Shown here: piece by piece, positions 35,874-44,958 of the stretch
How the letters are laid out: the number at the start of each line of letters is the position of its first letter
Numbering within the stretch: position 1 is the first letter of the stretch
Assembly (NCBI RefSeq): GCF_000299035.1
Contig: NZ_JH921521.1
Location: 24,637-88,636 of the forward strand
Source: Bacillus bingmayongensis
GTDB lineage: Bacteria > Bacillota > Bacilli > Bacillales > Bacillaceae_G
DNA length: 64,000 bases
Reading direction: 5' to 3'
Notes under the pieces: model-generated
Databases searched by the model: none
What the model saw: the letters and a program-made list of their open reading frames with translations, nothing else
Told to the model about the DNA's origin: nothing
Position numbers and translations under genes: made by a program

Positions 35874-37001
35874 ATGAGTATATCACAAACAATGAAGCCG
35901 ATTACTCCTTCTTACGATCCATGGGAAGCGTATATGGACCTTGAAGAGTACGGCAAATTACTATTAACAAACGTTGAGTTTACAACGACAACGTTATGCA
36001 ATATGCGCTGTGAGCATTGTGCTGTTGGTTATACATTACAGCCAAAAGATCCAAATCCGCTTCCAATGGAACTTTTATTAAAACGATTAGATGAGATTCC
36101 TCATTTACGTTCTTTAAGTATTACAGGCGGAGAGCCAATGCTCTCAAAAAAATCCGTCGACAACTATGTAACACCACTCTTAAAATATGCCCATGAACGA
36201 GGCGTTCGCACTCAAATCAATTCAAACTTAACTATAGATTTAGCCCGTTACGAACAAATTATTCCTTATTTAGATGTGTTGCATATTTCACATAACTGGG
36301 GAACAATTGATGATTTCGTTGAAGGTGGATTTGCAATGATGGAGCGCAAACCTACTTATGAACAACGTGCTAAACTATTTGAACGAATGATTACAAATAG
36401 TAAAGCTTTATCCGATGCAGGTGTTCTGGTGTCGGCAGAAACAATGTTAAATAAACGTACCCTGCCACATATTGAACACATTCACCGTCAAATCGTCGAA
36501 GAAATGGGCTGTAAGCGCCATGAAGTACACCCTATGTACCCAAGTGATTTTGCTAGTAACCTTGAGATTTTAACAAAAGATGAAATTCGAAGTGCAATCG
36601 AGCATTTATTAGATATTCGTAATGAAAATGTATGGATGTTATTTGGCACACTACCTTTCTACGCATGTAGTAATGATGAACGTGATTTAGCGACATTAAG
36701 AAAATTACATGAGAGCAAAAACGTAACAGTTCGTAACGATCCAGACGGACGTTCTCGCTTAAATGTAAATATTTTTGATGGCAACATTATCGTAACAGAC
36801 TTTGGTGATATTCCACTGCTTGGTAACGTTCAAACAAACACATTACAAGAAGCATATGACAAATGGTGCAACTCAAAAACAGCAAAATCATTAAGCTGCC
36901 ACTGCCCCGCTGTAAAATGTCTTGGACCAAATATTCTTGTGAAAAACAGCTATTATCCAACTGAAGACTTTTTAACAAAAGAAACAAATATTACACTTTA
37001 A
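35874..37001 (+). CDS. yfkAB: Radical SAM protein YfkAB
   Basis: 375-aa radical-SAM protein. ATG 35874 (MSISQTMKPITPSY) follows AAAGGAG; the upstream extension has no site. Cluster motif CNMRCEHC (C-x3-C-x2-C, about 44-51), SAM-binding SITGGEPML, and a C-terminal cysteine group in LSCHCPAVKCLGPN matching the family name CxCxxxxC. The product of the reaction is unknown. Position beside yfkD and chaA matches B. subtilis. Confidence 0.93.
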   Translation: MSISQTMKPITPSYDPWEAYMDLEEYGKLLLTNVEFTTTTLCNMRCEHCAVGYTLQPKDPNPLPMELLLKRLDEIPHLRSLSITGGEPMLSKKSVDNYVTPLLKYAHERGVRTQINSNLTIDLARYEQIIPYLDVLHISHNWGTIDDFVEGGFAMMERKPTYEQRAKLFERMITNSKALSDAGVLVSAETMLNKRTLPHIEHIHRQIVEEMGCKRHEVHPMYPSDFASNLEILTKDEIRSAIEHLLDIRNENVWMLFGTLPFYACSNDERDLATLRKLHESKNVTVRNDPDGRSRLNVNIFDGNIIVTDFGDIPLLGNVQTNTLQEAYDKWCNSKTAKSLSCHCPAVKCLGPNILVKNSYYPTEDFLTKETNITL

Positions 37002-37004
37002 TAC

Positions 37005-37036
37005 AAAAACGTCAGCAAATTACGCTGACGTTTTTG
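37005..37036. terminator. Bidirectional terminator, yfkAB and yfkD
   Basis: AAAAACGTCAGC (37005-37016) pairs with GCTGACGTTTTT (37024-37035). Confidence 0.92.
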
Positions 37037-37047
37037 TTCTTATCCCA

Positions 37048-37845
37048 TTATTGTGGATGAGTTGAAGAAATAAATTTAAAAGACAAATGATCTTGAATTG
37101 GAATAGCAGCCCCAATTCCTTGTGACGTAATATTTTTAATTACAATCCTCTTTTGATTTCCTTTTAACACAAGATACACTTCTCCAAATGTAACTTTTCC
37201 TTTTTCGTTTACCGCTGGTGCATACGCATATAAATACCCAAGTTGCTTTGGACTAACATTGTATACACGTTCATTCCCCGTACCATAGCCAATGGTTGTT
37301 TTAAAAGAAAGAGGTAGTTGTACTTTTTCCATTGCCTTTAAAAGTATCATCTTTTTCACATCTTCCGCATCTTTAATGTATCCTGTTAAACCACCTTCTA
37401 TAGTTTTTTGTGATTCTTGCTTGTATCGAAGTGGGTACAACTTCTCTACACCACGATTGTCATATACGTTACGATTCACTTGCTTATATTCCCAATTCAT
37501 TGTCGTATCTGTTGACTCGTAACTTAAAGGCCATTGTCCCAAATAAATTTTCGCCCTATACCCCACTGCAAGAGGGGCGTTTGAAATCGAGGTTTCATTA
37601 AACATTCGAATTAAATGTGGATTTTCAATACGAATATCGGATGTTTTCAGTAATTCTTTTGCAAGTTTACTTGGCTGCAAATGCGGCAAATCTTGTGCCG
37701 TATTTGGATACGTATTTCCTTTTGAAATATTCAAAACAGATGAAGGCACCTTTATATTTACTGTTGTCTTTGCAAAACCGCTGCAAGGAAATAATAAAAT
37801 AAACGAGACCATAGTTGAAAGACATATGCTATATACTCGTTTCAC
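37048..37845 (-). CDS. yfkD: YfkD-like secreted protein
   Basis: 265 aa with a signal peptide (MKRVYSICLSTMVSFILLFP, cut near GFA-K). The mature part is beta-rich and starts VNIKVPSSVLNISKG. It fits the YfkD family, secreted proteins of Bacillus with no assigned role (B. subtilis yfkD belongs to the sigma-B/stress literature only loosely). Convergent with yfkAB and in line with chaA. Confidence 0.85.
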   Translation of the reverse strand: MKRVYSICLSTMVSFILLFPCSGFAKTTVNIKVPSSVLNISKGNTYPNTAQDLPHLQPSKLAKELLKTSDIRIENPHLIRMFNETSISNAPLAVGYRAKIYLGQWPLSYESTDTTMNWEYKQVNRNVYDNRGVEKLYPLRYKQESQKTIEGGLTGYIKDAEDVKKMILLKAMEKVQLPLSFKTTIGYGTGNERVYNVSPKQLGYLYAYAPAVNEKGKVTFGEVYLVLKGNQKRIVIKNITSQGIGAAIPIQDHLSFKFISSTHPQ

Positions 37846-37942
37846 CTGTCTGACTCCTTCCTATATGAGGATGTATAAATGATTAAACAGCTATTGTACT
37901 CTCTCTATTATTTTCTCCCTGTGATATTGTTATCCCATTTTT

Positions 37943-38998
37943 TTATAATAAGTAAAAGCCAATCCCCATAATGAAATAGGCAGCTAATAATGTTCCTCCT
38001 TCAAACCAGTTTGTATCTCCATCGTTTGAAATCGCGATTGTTAAAAAGACGGAAGTAATCATAGCTACAAGTTCTGGCAGTGTAAATACAAGAGGCATTT
38101 TCAGTGTAAAGAACATCGAAAGTAATACGAGTACAGGGGCAACAAACATGGCAATTTGTAATGTAGAACCGACTGCAATTTCAACTGCAATGTTCACCTT
38201 ATTCTTATAGGCCATAATAATTGCAGAAGCATGCTCAGCAGCATTACCAACAATGGCAACAATGATAACCCCGATAAATAATTCCGACCATCCAAATGAT
38301 TTTGCCACTGTTTCAAATGTATGAACAAGCGCCTCCGATACATAAGCAACGGCCGCTGTTGCAATCGCTAAAATAAGTAGTGCTTTCACCTTTGACCATT
38401 CCGGCTTTTCCTCATGCTCTACTTCATCACTTTTATGCTGATATACACCGCGATGCGTGACCAGTTTAAAAAATAGTGCGGCTAAATACATGACAATCAT
38501 GATGATTGACACCCCAATACTTAATTGGTATGTCTTCTCTATACCCATCTTCATCGAAAAAACTTCTGGAATAACAAATGCTACAACAACTGCAAATATT
38601 AGTAAGGCAGAGTTATGCCTTGCATCATAAACATTGAAACTTTGTCTTTTATACTTGAGTCCCCCTACAAAAAAGGAAAGACCACCAACTAATAGTAAGT
38701 TCCCAAGAACGGAACCAGTTAGTGAAGCAAGTACAACCTCTATTAATCCTGCTCGCAATGCAAAAATTGAAATAATAAGTTCAACTGCATTCCCAAAGGT
38801 TGCATTTAATAATCCACCAATTCGTGGACCAGAAACAATAGCTAAACTTTCCGTCGCTCTTCCCATGAAAGCAGCAAGAGCAATAATTGTAACGCAATAT
38901 ACAGCAAACATAATTGTTTGTGGCCAATGTAATGTATTTCCAAGAACAGAAAGCGGTACACCAGCCAGTGCAAGTATTAAGAAAATTTTATTGAACAT
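37943..38998 (-). CDS. chaA: Calcium/proton antiporter ChaA (CaCA family)
   Basis: 351 aa from ATG 38996-38998 (MFNKIFLILALAG) behind GGATGGAG. Eleven hydrophobic helices. The two alpha-repeats that bind calcium are plain: GGLLNATFGNAVELIISIFA and IVAIVGNAAEHASAI, each with the conserved GNA-x-E. An acidic cytoplasmic loop lies between (SDEVEHEEKPEW). Matches YfkE/ChaA, which exports Ca2+ in exchange for H+. Confidence 0.92.
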   Translation of the reverse strand: MFNKIFLILALAGVPLSVLGNTLHWPQTIMFAVYCVTIIALAAFMGRATESLAIVSGPRIGGLLNATFGNAVELIISIFALRAGLIEVVLASLTGSVLGNLLLVGGLSFFVGGLKYKRQSFNVYDARHNSALLIFAVVVAFVIPEVFSMKMGIEKTYQLSIGVSIIMIVMYLAALFFKLVTHRGVYQHKSDEVEHEEKPEWSKVKALLILAIATAAVAYVSEALVHTFETVAKSFGWSELFIGVIIVAIVGNAAEHASAIIMAYKNKVNIAVEIAVGSTLQIAMFVAPVLVLLSMFFTLKMPLVFTLPELVAMITSVFLTIAISNDGDTNWFEGGTLLAAYFIMGIGFYLL

Positions 38999-39168
38999 AT
39001 TCTCCATCCTTCCATCGTATGTATTTCTCCTCACTACTATCTTTATTCTTCTCCTAACTTGTCCCATTTCATCACAAATACGTTTAAAAAATGGGATTGA
39101 AGAAAAAAGTATAAAAGGTCATAAATTTTTCTGCACAAAAATTTCAGGTAATAGAAAGGGGTAAAAAA

Positions 39169-39585
39169 ATGCACTTAAAAGAAAAAATCGCAGCCATTAT
39201 TCAAGGACAAAGAACAGGTGTATTAGCTACCGTTCGTGAGAATAAACCACATAGCTGTTTTATGATGTTTTTTCATGAAGATTTTGTACTATACGTCGCA
39301 ACAGATCGTAATTCAAAAAAATTAACAGATATTGAGCAAAATCAAAATGTTCATGTGCTGCTTGGACGAGAAGGAAAGAAATGGGATGAAGATTATATCG
39401 AAGTAGAAGGCACCGCTTCAATTGAAGAAGATCAAACATTAAAAAATAAATTTTGGAATAATAGCTTAAAACGTTGGCTACTAAGTGCTGAAGATCCAAA
39501 CTACGTACTGATAAAAATTAATCCAAATACAATTTACTACATCGATGGCGATGGTACGACTCAGCCAGAGTTTTTACGACTGTAG
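39169..39585 (+). CDS. Pyridoxamine 5'-phosphate oxidase-like protein (general stress 26 type)
   Basis: 138-aa split-barrel flavin-binding fold. TGVLATVRENKPHSCFMMFF and LYVATDRNSKKLTDIEQNQ are the standard FMN-site strands; EVEGTASIEEDQ closes the barrel. Resembles B. subtilis YdaG (general stress protein 26). ATG follows AAAGGGG. Substrate unknown. It is unlikely to be true PdxH since it is shorter and lacks its C-terminal signature. Confidence 0.85.
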   Translation: MHLKEKIAAIIQGQRTGVLATVRENKPHSCFMMFFHEDFVLYVATDRNSKKLTDIEQNQNVHVLLGREGKKWDEDYIEVEGTASIEEDQTLKNKFWNNSLKRWLLSAEDPNYVLIKINPNTIYYIDGDGTTQPEFLRL

Positions 39586-39591
39586 TACGAG

Positions 39592-39619
39592 AACAAGCCC
39601 TGTTAAAAGGGCTTGTTTT
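39592..39619 (+). terminator. Terminator
   Basis: AACAAGCCCT (39592-39601) pairs with AGGGCTTGTT (39608-39617), then T-run. Confidence 0.9.
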
Positions 39620-39735
39620 GTCGAAAAGTTCTTATTAAAAAAAAATAAAAAAGCTGGAACTTTCTAAAGATTCTGTTATATAATAGTAGTAACTTAAATA
39701 AACTGTATTAAAACAGATTGGGAGGAGAAATAAAA

Positions 39736-39885
39736 ATGATGAAAAGAGAAGAACGGAAAAACATGATTGAGTTTATCGAAAAGAAAAAAGGAATTGAGCG
39801 CGATGAACTTTTATTTATGACAGATGATGAAGTAGAACATATTTATAATGTAACGTACTTTTTATATGAAGAAATTGCAGAATAA
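39736..39885 (+). CDS. BH0509-like small protein (49 aa)
   Basis: ATG 39736 follows GGGAGGAG. The peptide MMKREERKNMIEFIEKKKGI continues ERDELLFMTDDEVEHIYNVT, fitting the tiny BH0509 family of Bacillaceae. Acidic, helical, cytoplasmic. A TATAAT element near 39679 could be its -10. Own terminator just downstream. Function unknown. Confidence 0.75.
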   Translation: MMKREERKNMIEFIEKKKGIERDELLFMTDDEVEHIYNVTYFLYEEIAE

Positions 39886-39891
39886 TAGATT

Positions 39892-39919
39892 AAAGGCCCA
39901 CCTGTCAGGTGGGCCTTTT
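39892..39919 (+). terminator. Terminator of the BH0509-like gene
   Basis: AAAGGCCCACCT (39892-39903) pairs perfectly with AGGTGGGCCTTT (39907-39918) around a 3-nt loop. Confidence 0.92.
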
Positions 39920-39940
39920 ACTATTTTCATAGTCATATTT

Positions 39941-40140
39941 CTATATAAATACAAATTGAAGAGTTGACATACAACCTTTCTTTTTAAATGGGCGAGAATA
40001 TCCGACCATGCATAGAAGCGATTATGTCCCTTTTCAGCCCCATGCCAAGTGAAAGCAAAAGGAGTCAACGAGTGAATATCTTCTTTTGTTTTCATAGCAG
40101 TAACTTATATGTTGAAAAATCAAAATGGATATATATAAAT
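39941..40140 (-). repeat. MITE-like repeat, copy 2 (most complete)
   Basis: About 200 bp bounded by near-inverted ends: minus-strand start TATATATATCCATTTTGA and, at the other edge, plus-strand TATATAAATACAAATTGA. Shares its ends with copy 3 (59491-59606) and its core with copy 1 (17763-17925). It contains an ATG frame (minus, from 40095) starting MKTKEDIHSLTPFAFTWHGA and continuing RFYAWSDILAHLKRK; no ribosome site precedes it. Confidence 0.7.
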
Positions 40141-40209
40141 GCTATTGCTACCCGTTATACTTGAGAATAGTTTTCATGTATAATGGTACAAGACTGGAGG
40201 AATTTTACT

Positions 40210-40638
40210 ATGAGTTCATGGCTATTATTCGCATTATTATCAGCAATTGCTGCAGCACTTGTATCCATTTTCGGGAAATTTGGATTAGAAGGAATCGATG
40301 CCAATGTGGCAACAACTATCCGTTCAATCATCATGGCACTATTCATGATAGGCGTAATTATGATACAAGGAAAATTTCAAAATATTGGTGACGTTCTAAT
40401 GAATAAAAAAGCACTGCTATTTATCACTTTAAGTGGTATAGCCGGTGCCTCATCATGGCTATTTTATTTTCTCGCTTTAAAAACAGGAAAGGTTTCACAA
40501 GTTGCTCCTGTAGATAAATTAAGTGTTGTATTTTCCATTATTCTTGCCATGATTATATTAGGTGAAAAATTAAACTTCATGACTGGAATGGGAGTTGTAT
40601 GTATTACAGCAGGTGTTCTCTTCATTGCTTTCAGTTAA
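40210..40638 (+). CDS. Half-size EamA-type membrane transporter
   Basis: 142 aa with five hydrophobic helices, one EamA repeat instead of the usual two. ATG 40210 follows GGAGG. Visible: MSSWLLFALLSAIAAALVSI, GASSWLFYFLALKTG and the end segment GEKLNFMTGMGVVCITAGVL. Single-repeat members are thought to act as dimers. Substrate unknown. Shares a terminator with the converging DedA gene. Confidence 0.85.
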   Translation: MSSWLLFALLSAIAAALVSIFGKFGLEGIDANVATTIRSIIMALFMIGVIMIQGKFQNIGDVLMNKKALLFITLSGIAGASSWLFYFLALKTGKVSQVAPVDKLSVVFSIILAMIILGEKLNFMTGMGVVCITAGVLFIAFS

Positions 40639-40639
40639 A

Positions 40640-40664
40640 AGACCGCTTAATTAGCGGTTTTTTT
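40640..40664. terminator. Bidirectional terminator
   Basis: ACCGCT pairs with AGCGGT around TAAT at 40643-40658, with A-residues left and a T-run right. Confidence 0.85.
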
Positions 40665-41243
40665 CCTTCTTATGTAGAGCCATACAATAAGCACGACTAC
40701 TACTGAGATAATTAAAATCCACATTCCATAATGATGCAAACTATATTCAACAAAACGCCACTTCCCTCCAAGCTTCCATCCAAGTCCAATAAAAATGCTA
40801 ATCCAAATGAAAGCACCACCGTATGCGTATAGACAAAATCTCCAAAACGTTAAATTCGACATACCAGCAAAATATGCAGTTAAATGACGAACTCCTGGTA
40901 TAAAGTATCCAATTATTAGTAAAAAGGGACCGTATTTTTCAAACAAAACATGTGTTTTTTCAATTTGCTGTTCTTTAATTCGTATCTTCGGACCATACTT
41001 TTTTAATACAGGTAGTCCAAGTTTTAAACCAAGCAGATAACTTAAAGTAATACCAAGTATCGCACCAGCCATTCCACTTAGAAAAGCGGCTGTCCCTGAC
41101 ATAATTCCTTTCGAAATATTATAACCAACAAACGTGAGTAAAAACTCATCTGGTATTGGTAGACCTACAATTCCACCCGCAAGAGCTATAATAATTCCGA
41201 AATATCCATAATGTGCGATTAACTCACCTATATGTTGTTCCAT
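40647..41243 (-). CDS. DedA family membrane protein
   Basis: 198 aa of the DedA/SNARE-associated family. LPIPDEFLLTFVGY near the N-terminus and the family signature FIPGVRHLTAYFAGMSNLTF (arginine needed for function) are present, with reentrant and membrane helices. Relatives move polyprenyl-phosphate or phosphatidylethanolamine lipids across the membrane or support drug and pH tolerance. Its individual role is unknown. Confidence 0.88.
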   Translation of the reverse strand: MEQHIGELIAHYGYFGIIIALAGGIVGLPIPDEFLLTFVGYNISKGIMSGTAAFLSGMAGAILGITLSYLLGLKLGLPVLKKYGPKIRIKEQQIEKTHVLFEKYGPFLLIIGYFIPGVRHLTAYFAGMSNLTFWRFCLYAYGGAFIWISIFIGLGWKLGGKWRFVEYSLHHYGMWILIISVVVVLIVWLYIRRKKTAN

Positions 41244-41677
41244 TCGGATGACACATCCTATGCACGATCGTTATTCCATATTGTACCCTCTCTATCTTTT
41301 AAGCAAACATGGTATACATATTCACTATACATCGTTTTTATAATGAACTCTACTCCTATTCATCTTATCCATAATGAAAGTTTTCACTGCTTTTAATCTT
41401 CATTTTTCAGAATCTTGAGGTGTTGATGCATATTGTCCACGAATAGCGTGATAAATCTATACTTCCCTTCATAATTATAAGAAAACCTGCCTTCACAAGC
41501 GTGATTTTTGTTACAATAAAGAAAAGTTACATTTAGCATCGGTTTGACTCTCAAGAAAAATGATATTAGGTAGTAAACATATATATAAACCAATAAAATG
41601 CATCTTCTATCCATGTAGAGTACTATGCACCCTATTACATAAAAATCATTTTTCCAAATTATACAGGGGGAAAAAAC
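41244..41677. other. Gene-free stretch before the GTPase gene
   Basis: About 430 bp, AT-rich, with no credible frame or strong hairpin. It should hold divergent promoters for the DedA gene and the large GTPase. I see nothing else in it. Confidence 0.5.
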
Positions 41678-44461
41678 ATGACCATAGAAAAACAATTAAT
41701 TCAAAAGGTATACTATGAAACATTCTTAACTGAACAGGATTCTGTCCCAGCTCCTCAAGCGCTTGGGGAAGCATATGTAAATGAAGCTAAAAATGATTTT
41801 TCCAATATCTCTAACATTCGTTTCGCACAAGGAGAAGTTTATTATCAACATAAAGATTTCGAAACAGCCATTTTCAAGTGGGAGAAAGTAAACAATGACC
41901 TCTCTCTCTGGGCCAAAAAAAATATAGCAGATGCTTATTTTGAATTAGGATTGCTTTCAATGGCAGAAGAAATCTATACATCAATTCAAACAGAAGACAT
42001 AACACTGACAATGGAAGTGTCATTGCAGCTTCTTTCTCTGTACATCGAACAAAATCGTTTAGGACTTGCTTTTAAGGTCATTAGTGAAGCTGTTGCTTTC
42101 CAACCGGACTATCCAAATATCACTGCCATTGCTCGCTCTTTTTATGAGAAACAGCAGGATTGGAACAATGCGATTGATCTTGCTGTGCAAGAAGGAATTC
42201 GAACGAAATCATTACATTGGTTTGAGATTTTAACAAATTATGTGAATCAAGGATTCACAAAACAGATGAAACCAAAATATTTTTATGAAGCATTAAAAGT
42301 TTTATATACAATCGATTCGATTCAATTTAAACAACTCGTCTCATCGCTTTGGAAGAGCTATCAAGATGAGTCAACCTACTTAGTATGGATTCAAACAATC
42401 AATCACCTTTTTTTACACGTCGAGGTAGATGCTTACGACGCATGGGATGAAATTGTGACTCTTTATCAAGACACATACTGCGAATTAATTACAGGACAAT
42501 ATTTGATGCATGAACTACAAGAACTTATTCCAGACTTGTTAACGAATTGGTTTAGCTTAACAAAAGCAGAACATTCTCTATTTGTTTCCGCTGCAACATT
42601 AGCATGGAATAAGGTTTCACCTAAAAGCCTTGATACATTACTTGTAAAAAGTGCTGAAACGCTCCTTTCTAGTTCAACAATATATAACGCAGTTGACCTA
42701 GACAAGGTTTCAAATCTTTTTGAAACGATTGTCGTATGGGCAGAAAAGAATGATGTAGACTTAAGTCATTCTTTCACATGGCTTGTTAGGGAACTTTCCG
42801 ATATACACGTACAACAAGTTCTCGTTACAGGTACGAATGATACTAGTAAATCATCCTTTATCAATTCTATATTAGGGGAAAGTATATTAAATGACTCTCC
42901 TGAGGCCGCTATCGTATTTAAGGATAATGTACAGACAGAAATTACAGAACTCACAGATTTAACAATACGAAAAACTTCTAATTTAGATGAATTTTACGAA
43001 ATGATGACGGTTCCTCCAAAATCAGAATCTGAACAGAAATGTATTGAATTTAAACTACCATGTAGATTTTTACGGAAAAATAAATTCTCATTTATCGTTA
43101 CACCAGGTTTTGATGGAAATGGTAATAGCAAAAATACAAATCTTGATTACTTACATGCAGCTGATAATCTATTATATGTTCTTAATGCCTCTTCATCTTT
43201 ACTTGATGAAGAAATCGACACACTACTGTACATGCAAGAACAACTACCAACTTTACAAGTTCATTTTGTTTTAAATAAAGTCGATACAATTCTTAATGAG
43301 GAAACAGCAAATAAAGAGCTAACTGAAACTGAGTCTAAAATACGTGTACATTTTCCAAATGCACGCGTATTCCCTTACTCATCTTTACATGAAAGTAGTG
43401 AGCAACTAAGTGATTTAACAGAATCCATTACTTCAAACTTTAATAATAGAAATATAAAAACAGAACGCACAGAAAAACTATTATGGTTTATTCAAAAGAC
43501 CATCACGTATCTCTTAAATGAACGTGTACAATTAGAAAATACGTTAGTAAAGTCAATCCGTTGGAACAAACACATTTTAGTGAAACTAAATGGCTTTAAT
43601 AATAACCTGACTGCTATTGAAAAAGATAAGACTCGCTCTATCACAGAATCATATCGTTTAACAAAAGATGAAATTATACATGATCTTCATGATCAAATTC
43701 CTGAATTATTACAGAGTTGCTCCGATTTAGTTCAGGAAGATAGTGATTTTAAACAAGTTCCTGAAGAACTAAATGCAGCAATGAATGAAAGAATTCAAAG
43801 ACATTTACAACAAGTGATATTACCTAAGTTTACTCATTCTATTCAGGAATGGATTGAAAAAGCACATAATGAATTTATTCAAAGTCAATCTTATCTAGAT
43901 GAAATGAGTGAAACATTTAATAAATTATATGACGAAGAACGCATGAAACTACCATGCGATTTTCAATTACTTGATGATTGGCGCCGAGATGTTGCAAGAA
44001 TGACAAACCGAATCAAAGTTGATGACGTAAATATTTTATTACGCTTTACACCAACACAATTTCTATTAAAAAGTGCTGGAAAACTATTCGGTAATATGCA
44101 GAAAAACCAATCTATGCTGTACAACAAATACAAAAATTATATTGAGACCGAAGACTATACAGATGTAACAACAATGATTTCTGAACAGTTCTTTCTTCAA
44201 TTTGAGTTATTCGAAAGCGCACTAGAACGTGATATTATGATGTTCTTTAAAGAACCTCTTAGCATATTGAAGCAGACTGTGGAAGCAGCACATCTCGAAA
44301 TAAATCAGGACGAAAATGCATTAACAAAACTAAGAACAAACCCTGAAACATATCATGATCCTTTAACACTGTTTAAATTACAGTTATTGCAATACAAATT
44401 CATGCTAAATAATAAAACGACTTCATTAAAAGTAGAAAGTAACGAAGCTCCAACAATTTAG
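41678..44461 (+). CDS. TPR/dynamin-like GTPase
   Basis: 927 aa. Residues about 1-200 are TPR-like helices (QGEVYYQHKDFETAIFKWEK). A GTPase domain starts near 380: G1 is GTNDTSKSS (385-393), lacking the second glycine of GxxxxGKS; G3 region TPGFDGNG; G4 NKVD at 533-536. A long helical region follows (about 590-900) with a hydrophobic patch FTPTQFLLKSAGKLFG near 790, resembling the stalk and membrane paddle of bacterial dynamin-like proteins. ATG follows ACAGGGGG. Likely membrane remodelling or stress role; not assigned. Confidence 0.78.
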   Translation: MTIEKQLIQKVYYETFLTEQDSVPAPQALGEAYVNEAKNDFSNISNIRFAQGEVYYQHKDFETAIFKWEKVNNDLSLWAKKNIADAYFELGLLSMAEEIYTSIQTEDITLTMEVSLQLLSLYIEQNRLGLAFKVISEAVAFQPDYPNITAIARSFYEKQQDWNNAIDLAVQEGIRTKSLHWFEILTNYVNQGFTKQMKPKYFYEALKVLYTIDSIQFKQLVSSLWKSYQDESTYLVWIQTINHLFLHVEVDAYDAWDEIVTLYQDTYCELITGQYLMHELQELIPDLLTNWFSLTKAEHSLFVSAATLAWNKVSPKSLDTLLVKSAETLLSSSTIYNAVDLDKVSNLFETIVVWAEKNDVDLSHSFTWLVRELSDIHVQQVLVTGTNDTSKSSFINSILGESILNDSPEAAIVFKDNVQTEITELTDLTIRKTSNLDEFYEMMTVPPKSESEQKCIEFKLPCRFLRKNKFSFIVTPGFDGNGNSKNTNLDYLHAADNLLYVLNASSSLLDEEIDTLLYMQEQLPTLQVHFVLNKVDTILNEETANKELTETESKIRVHFPNARVFPYSSLHESSEQLSDLTESITSNFNNRNIKTERTEKLLWFIQKTITYLLNERVQLENTLVKSIRWNKHILVKLNGFNNNLTAIEKDKTRSITESYRLTKDEIIHDLHDQIPELLQSCSDLVQEDSDFKQVPEELNAAMNERIQRHLQQVILPKFTHSIQEWIEKAHNEFIQSQSYLDEMSETFNKLYDEERMKLPCDFQLLDDWRRDVARMTNRIKVDDVNILLRFTPTQFLLKSAGKLFGNMQKNQSMLYNKYKNYIETEDYTDVTTMISEQFFLQFELFESALERDIMMFFKEPLSILKQTVEAAHLEINQDENALTKLRTNPETYHDPLTLFKLQLLQYKFMLNNKTTSLKVESNEAPTI

Positions 44462-44469
44462 ATCAGTAC

Positions 44470-44510
44470 AAAAAACCAAGCCAATCGTAACAATTGCTTG
44501 GTTTTTTACT
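44470..44510. terminator. Shared terminator, GTPase and 137-aa gene
   Basis: AAACCAAGC pairs with GCTTGGTTT with further A/T runs on both sides; the middle also folds. Confidence 0.85.
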
Positions 44511-44530
44511 TACATTCGATTTCACATATT

Positions 44531-44944
44531 TCAAATAATCTCTTCAACCTTTGCATCAATTTTCACGCGCTGAATAAATTTCTTTCTCTCGCCTTCTTTA
44601 TGAATTAACTTATGTATATATCGACGCTTACTTAATAAATCTCCATATGCTTCATTATAATTTAGAACTTCCCGGCAGCGCTTATCCTCATATAAAACTT
44701 TGAACCATGCATACCTCTTTAGCTTTTCCACATGCCGCTGTATTCTTTTCTTTTTCCGTTTTTCTCGTTCAACTAATCTCTCCAACACTTGCTCTACTAC
44801 TTCATCTAACATAAAGTCCCCAGCTACTTTTACAACACCAACAATCCCTCTAACAATGCCTTTCCCCGCATCAGCACATGCTTCACCTAATGCAATTGCT
44901 GCCCGACCAATCCCTACTAGAATGTGTCCAATAATATCCTCCAT
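44531..44944 (-). CDS. Hypothetical 137-aa protein with amphipathic N-terminus
   Basis: ATG at 44944 follows GAAGGAAG. The first 45 residues are glycine/alanine-rich and could lie on or in the membrane (GHILVGIGRAAIALGEACAD, GIVRGIVGVVKVAG). The rest is very basic and helical (EREKRKKKRIQRHVEKLKRY). It begins 14 nt after the signal peptidase stop, so they are co-transcribed. I do not recognise a family. It could be a membrane-bound nucleic-acid or partner-binding protein. Confidence 0.7.
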   Translation of the reverse strand: MEDIIGHILVGIGRAAIALGEACADAGKGIVRGIVGVVKVAGDFMLDEVVEQVLERLVEREKRKKKRIQRHVEKLKRYAWFKVLYEDKRCREVLNYNEAYGDLLSKRRYIHKLIHKEGERKKFIQRVKIDAKVEEII

Positions 44945-44958
44945 ATTATCACTTCCTT

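Noticed and set aside
39862-40095. 77-aa frame on the minus strand
   Set aside because: It is the mini-ORF of a dispersed repeat without a ribosome site; it also runs through the neighbouring terminator. Reported as part of the repeat instead.
41393-41695. 100-aa frame before the GTPase gene
   Set aside because: Hydrophobic, cysteine-rich low-complexity translation of AT-rich DNA overlapping the start of the GTPase gene; no ribosome site.
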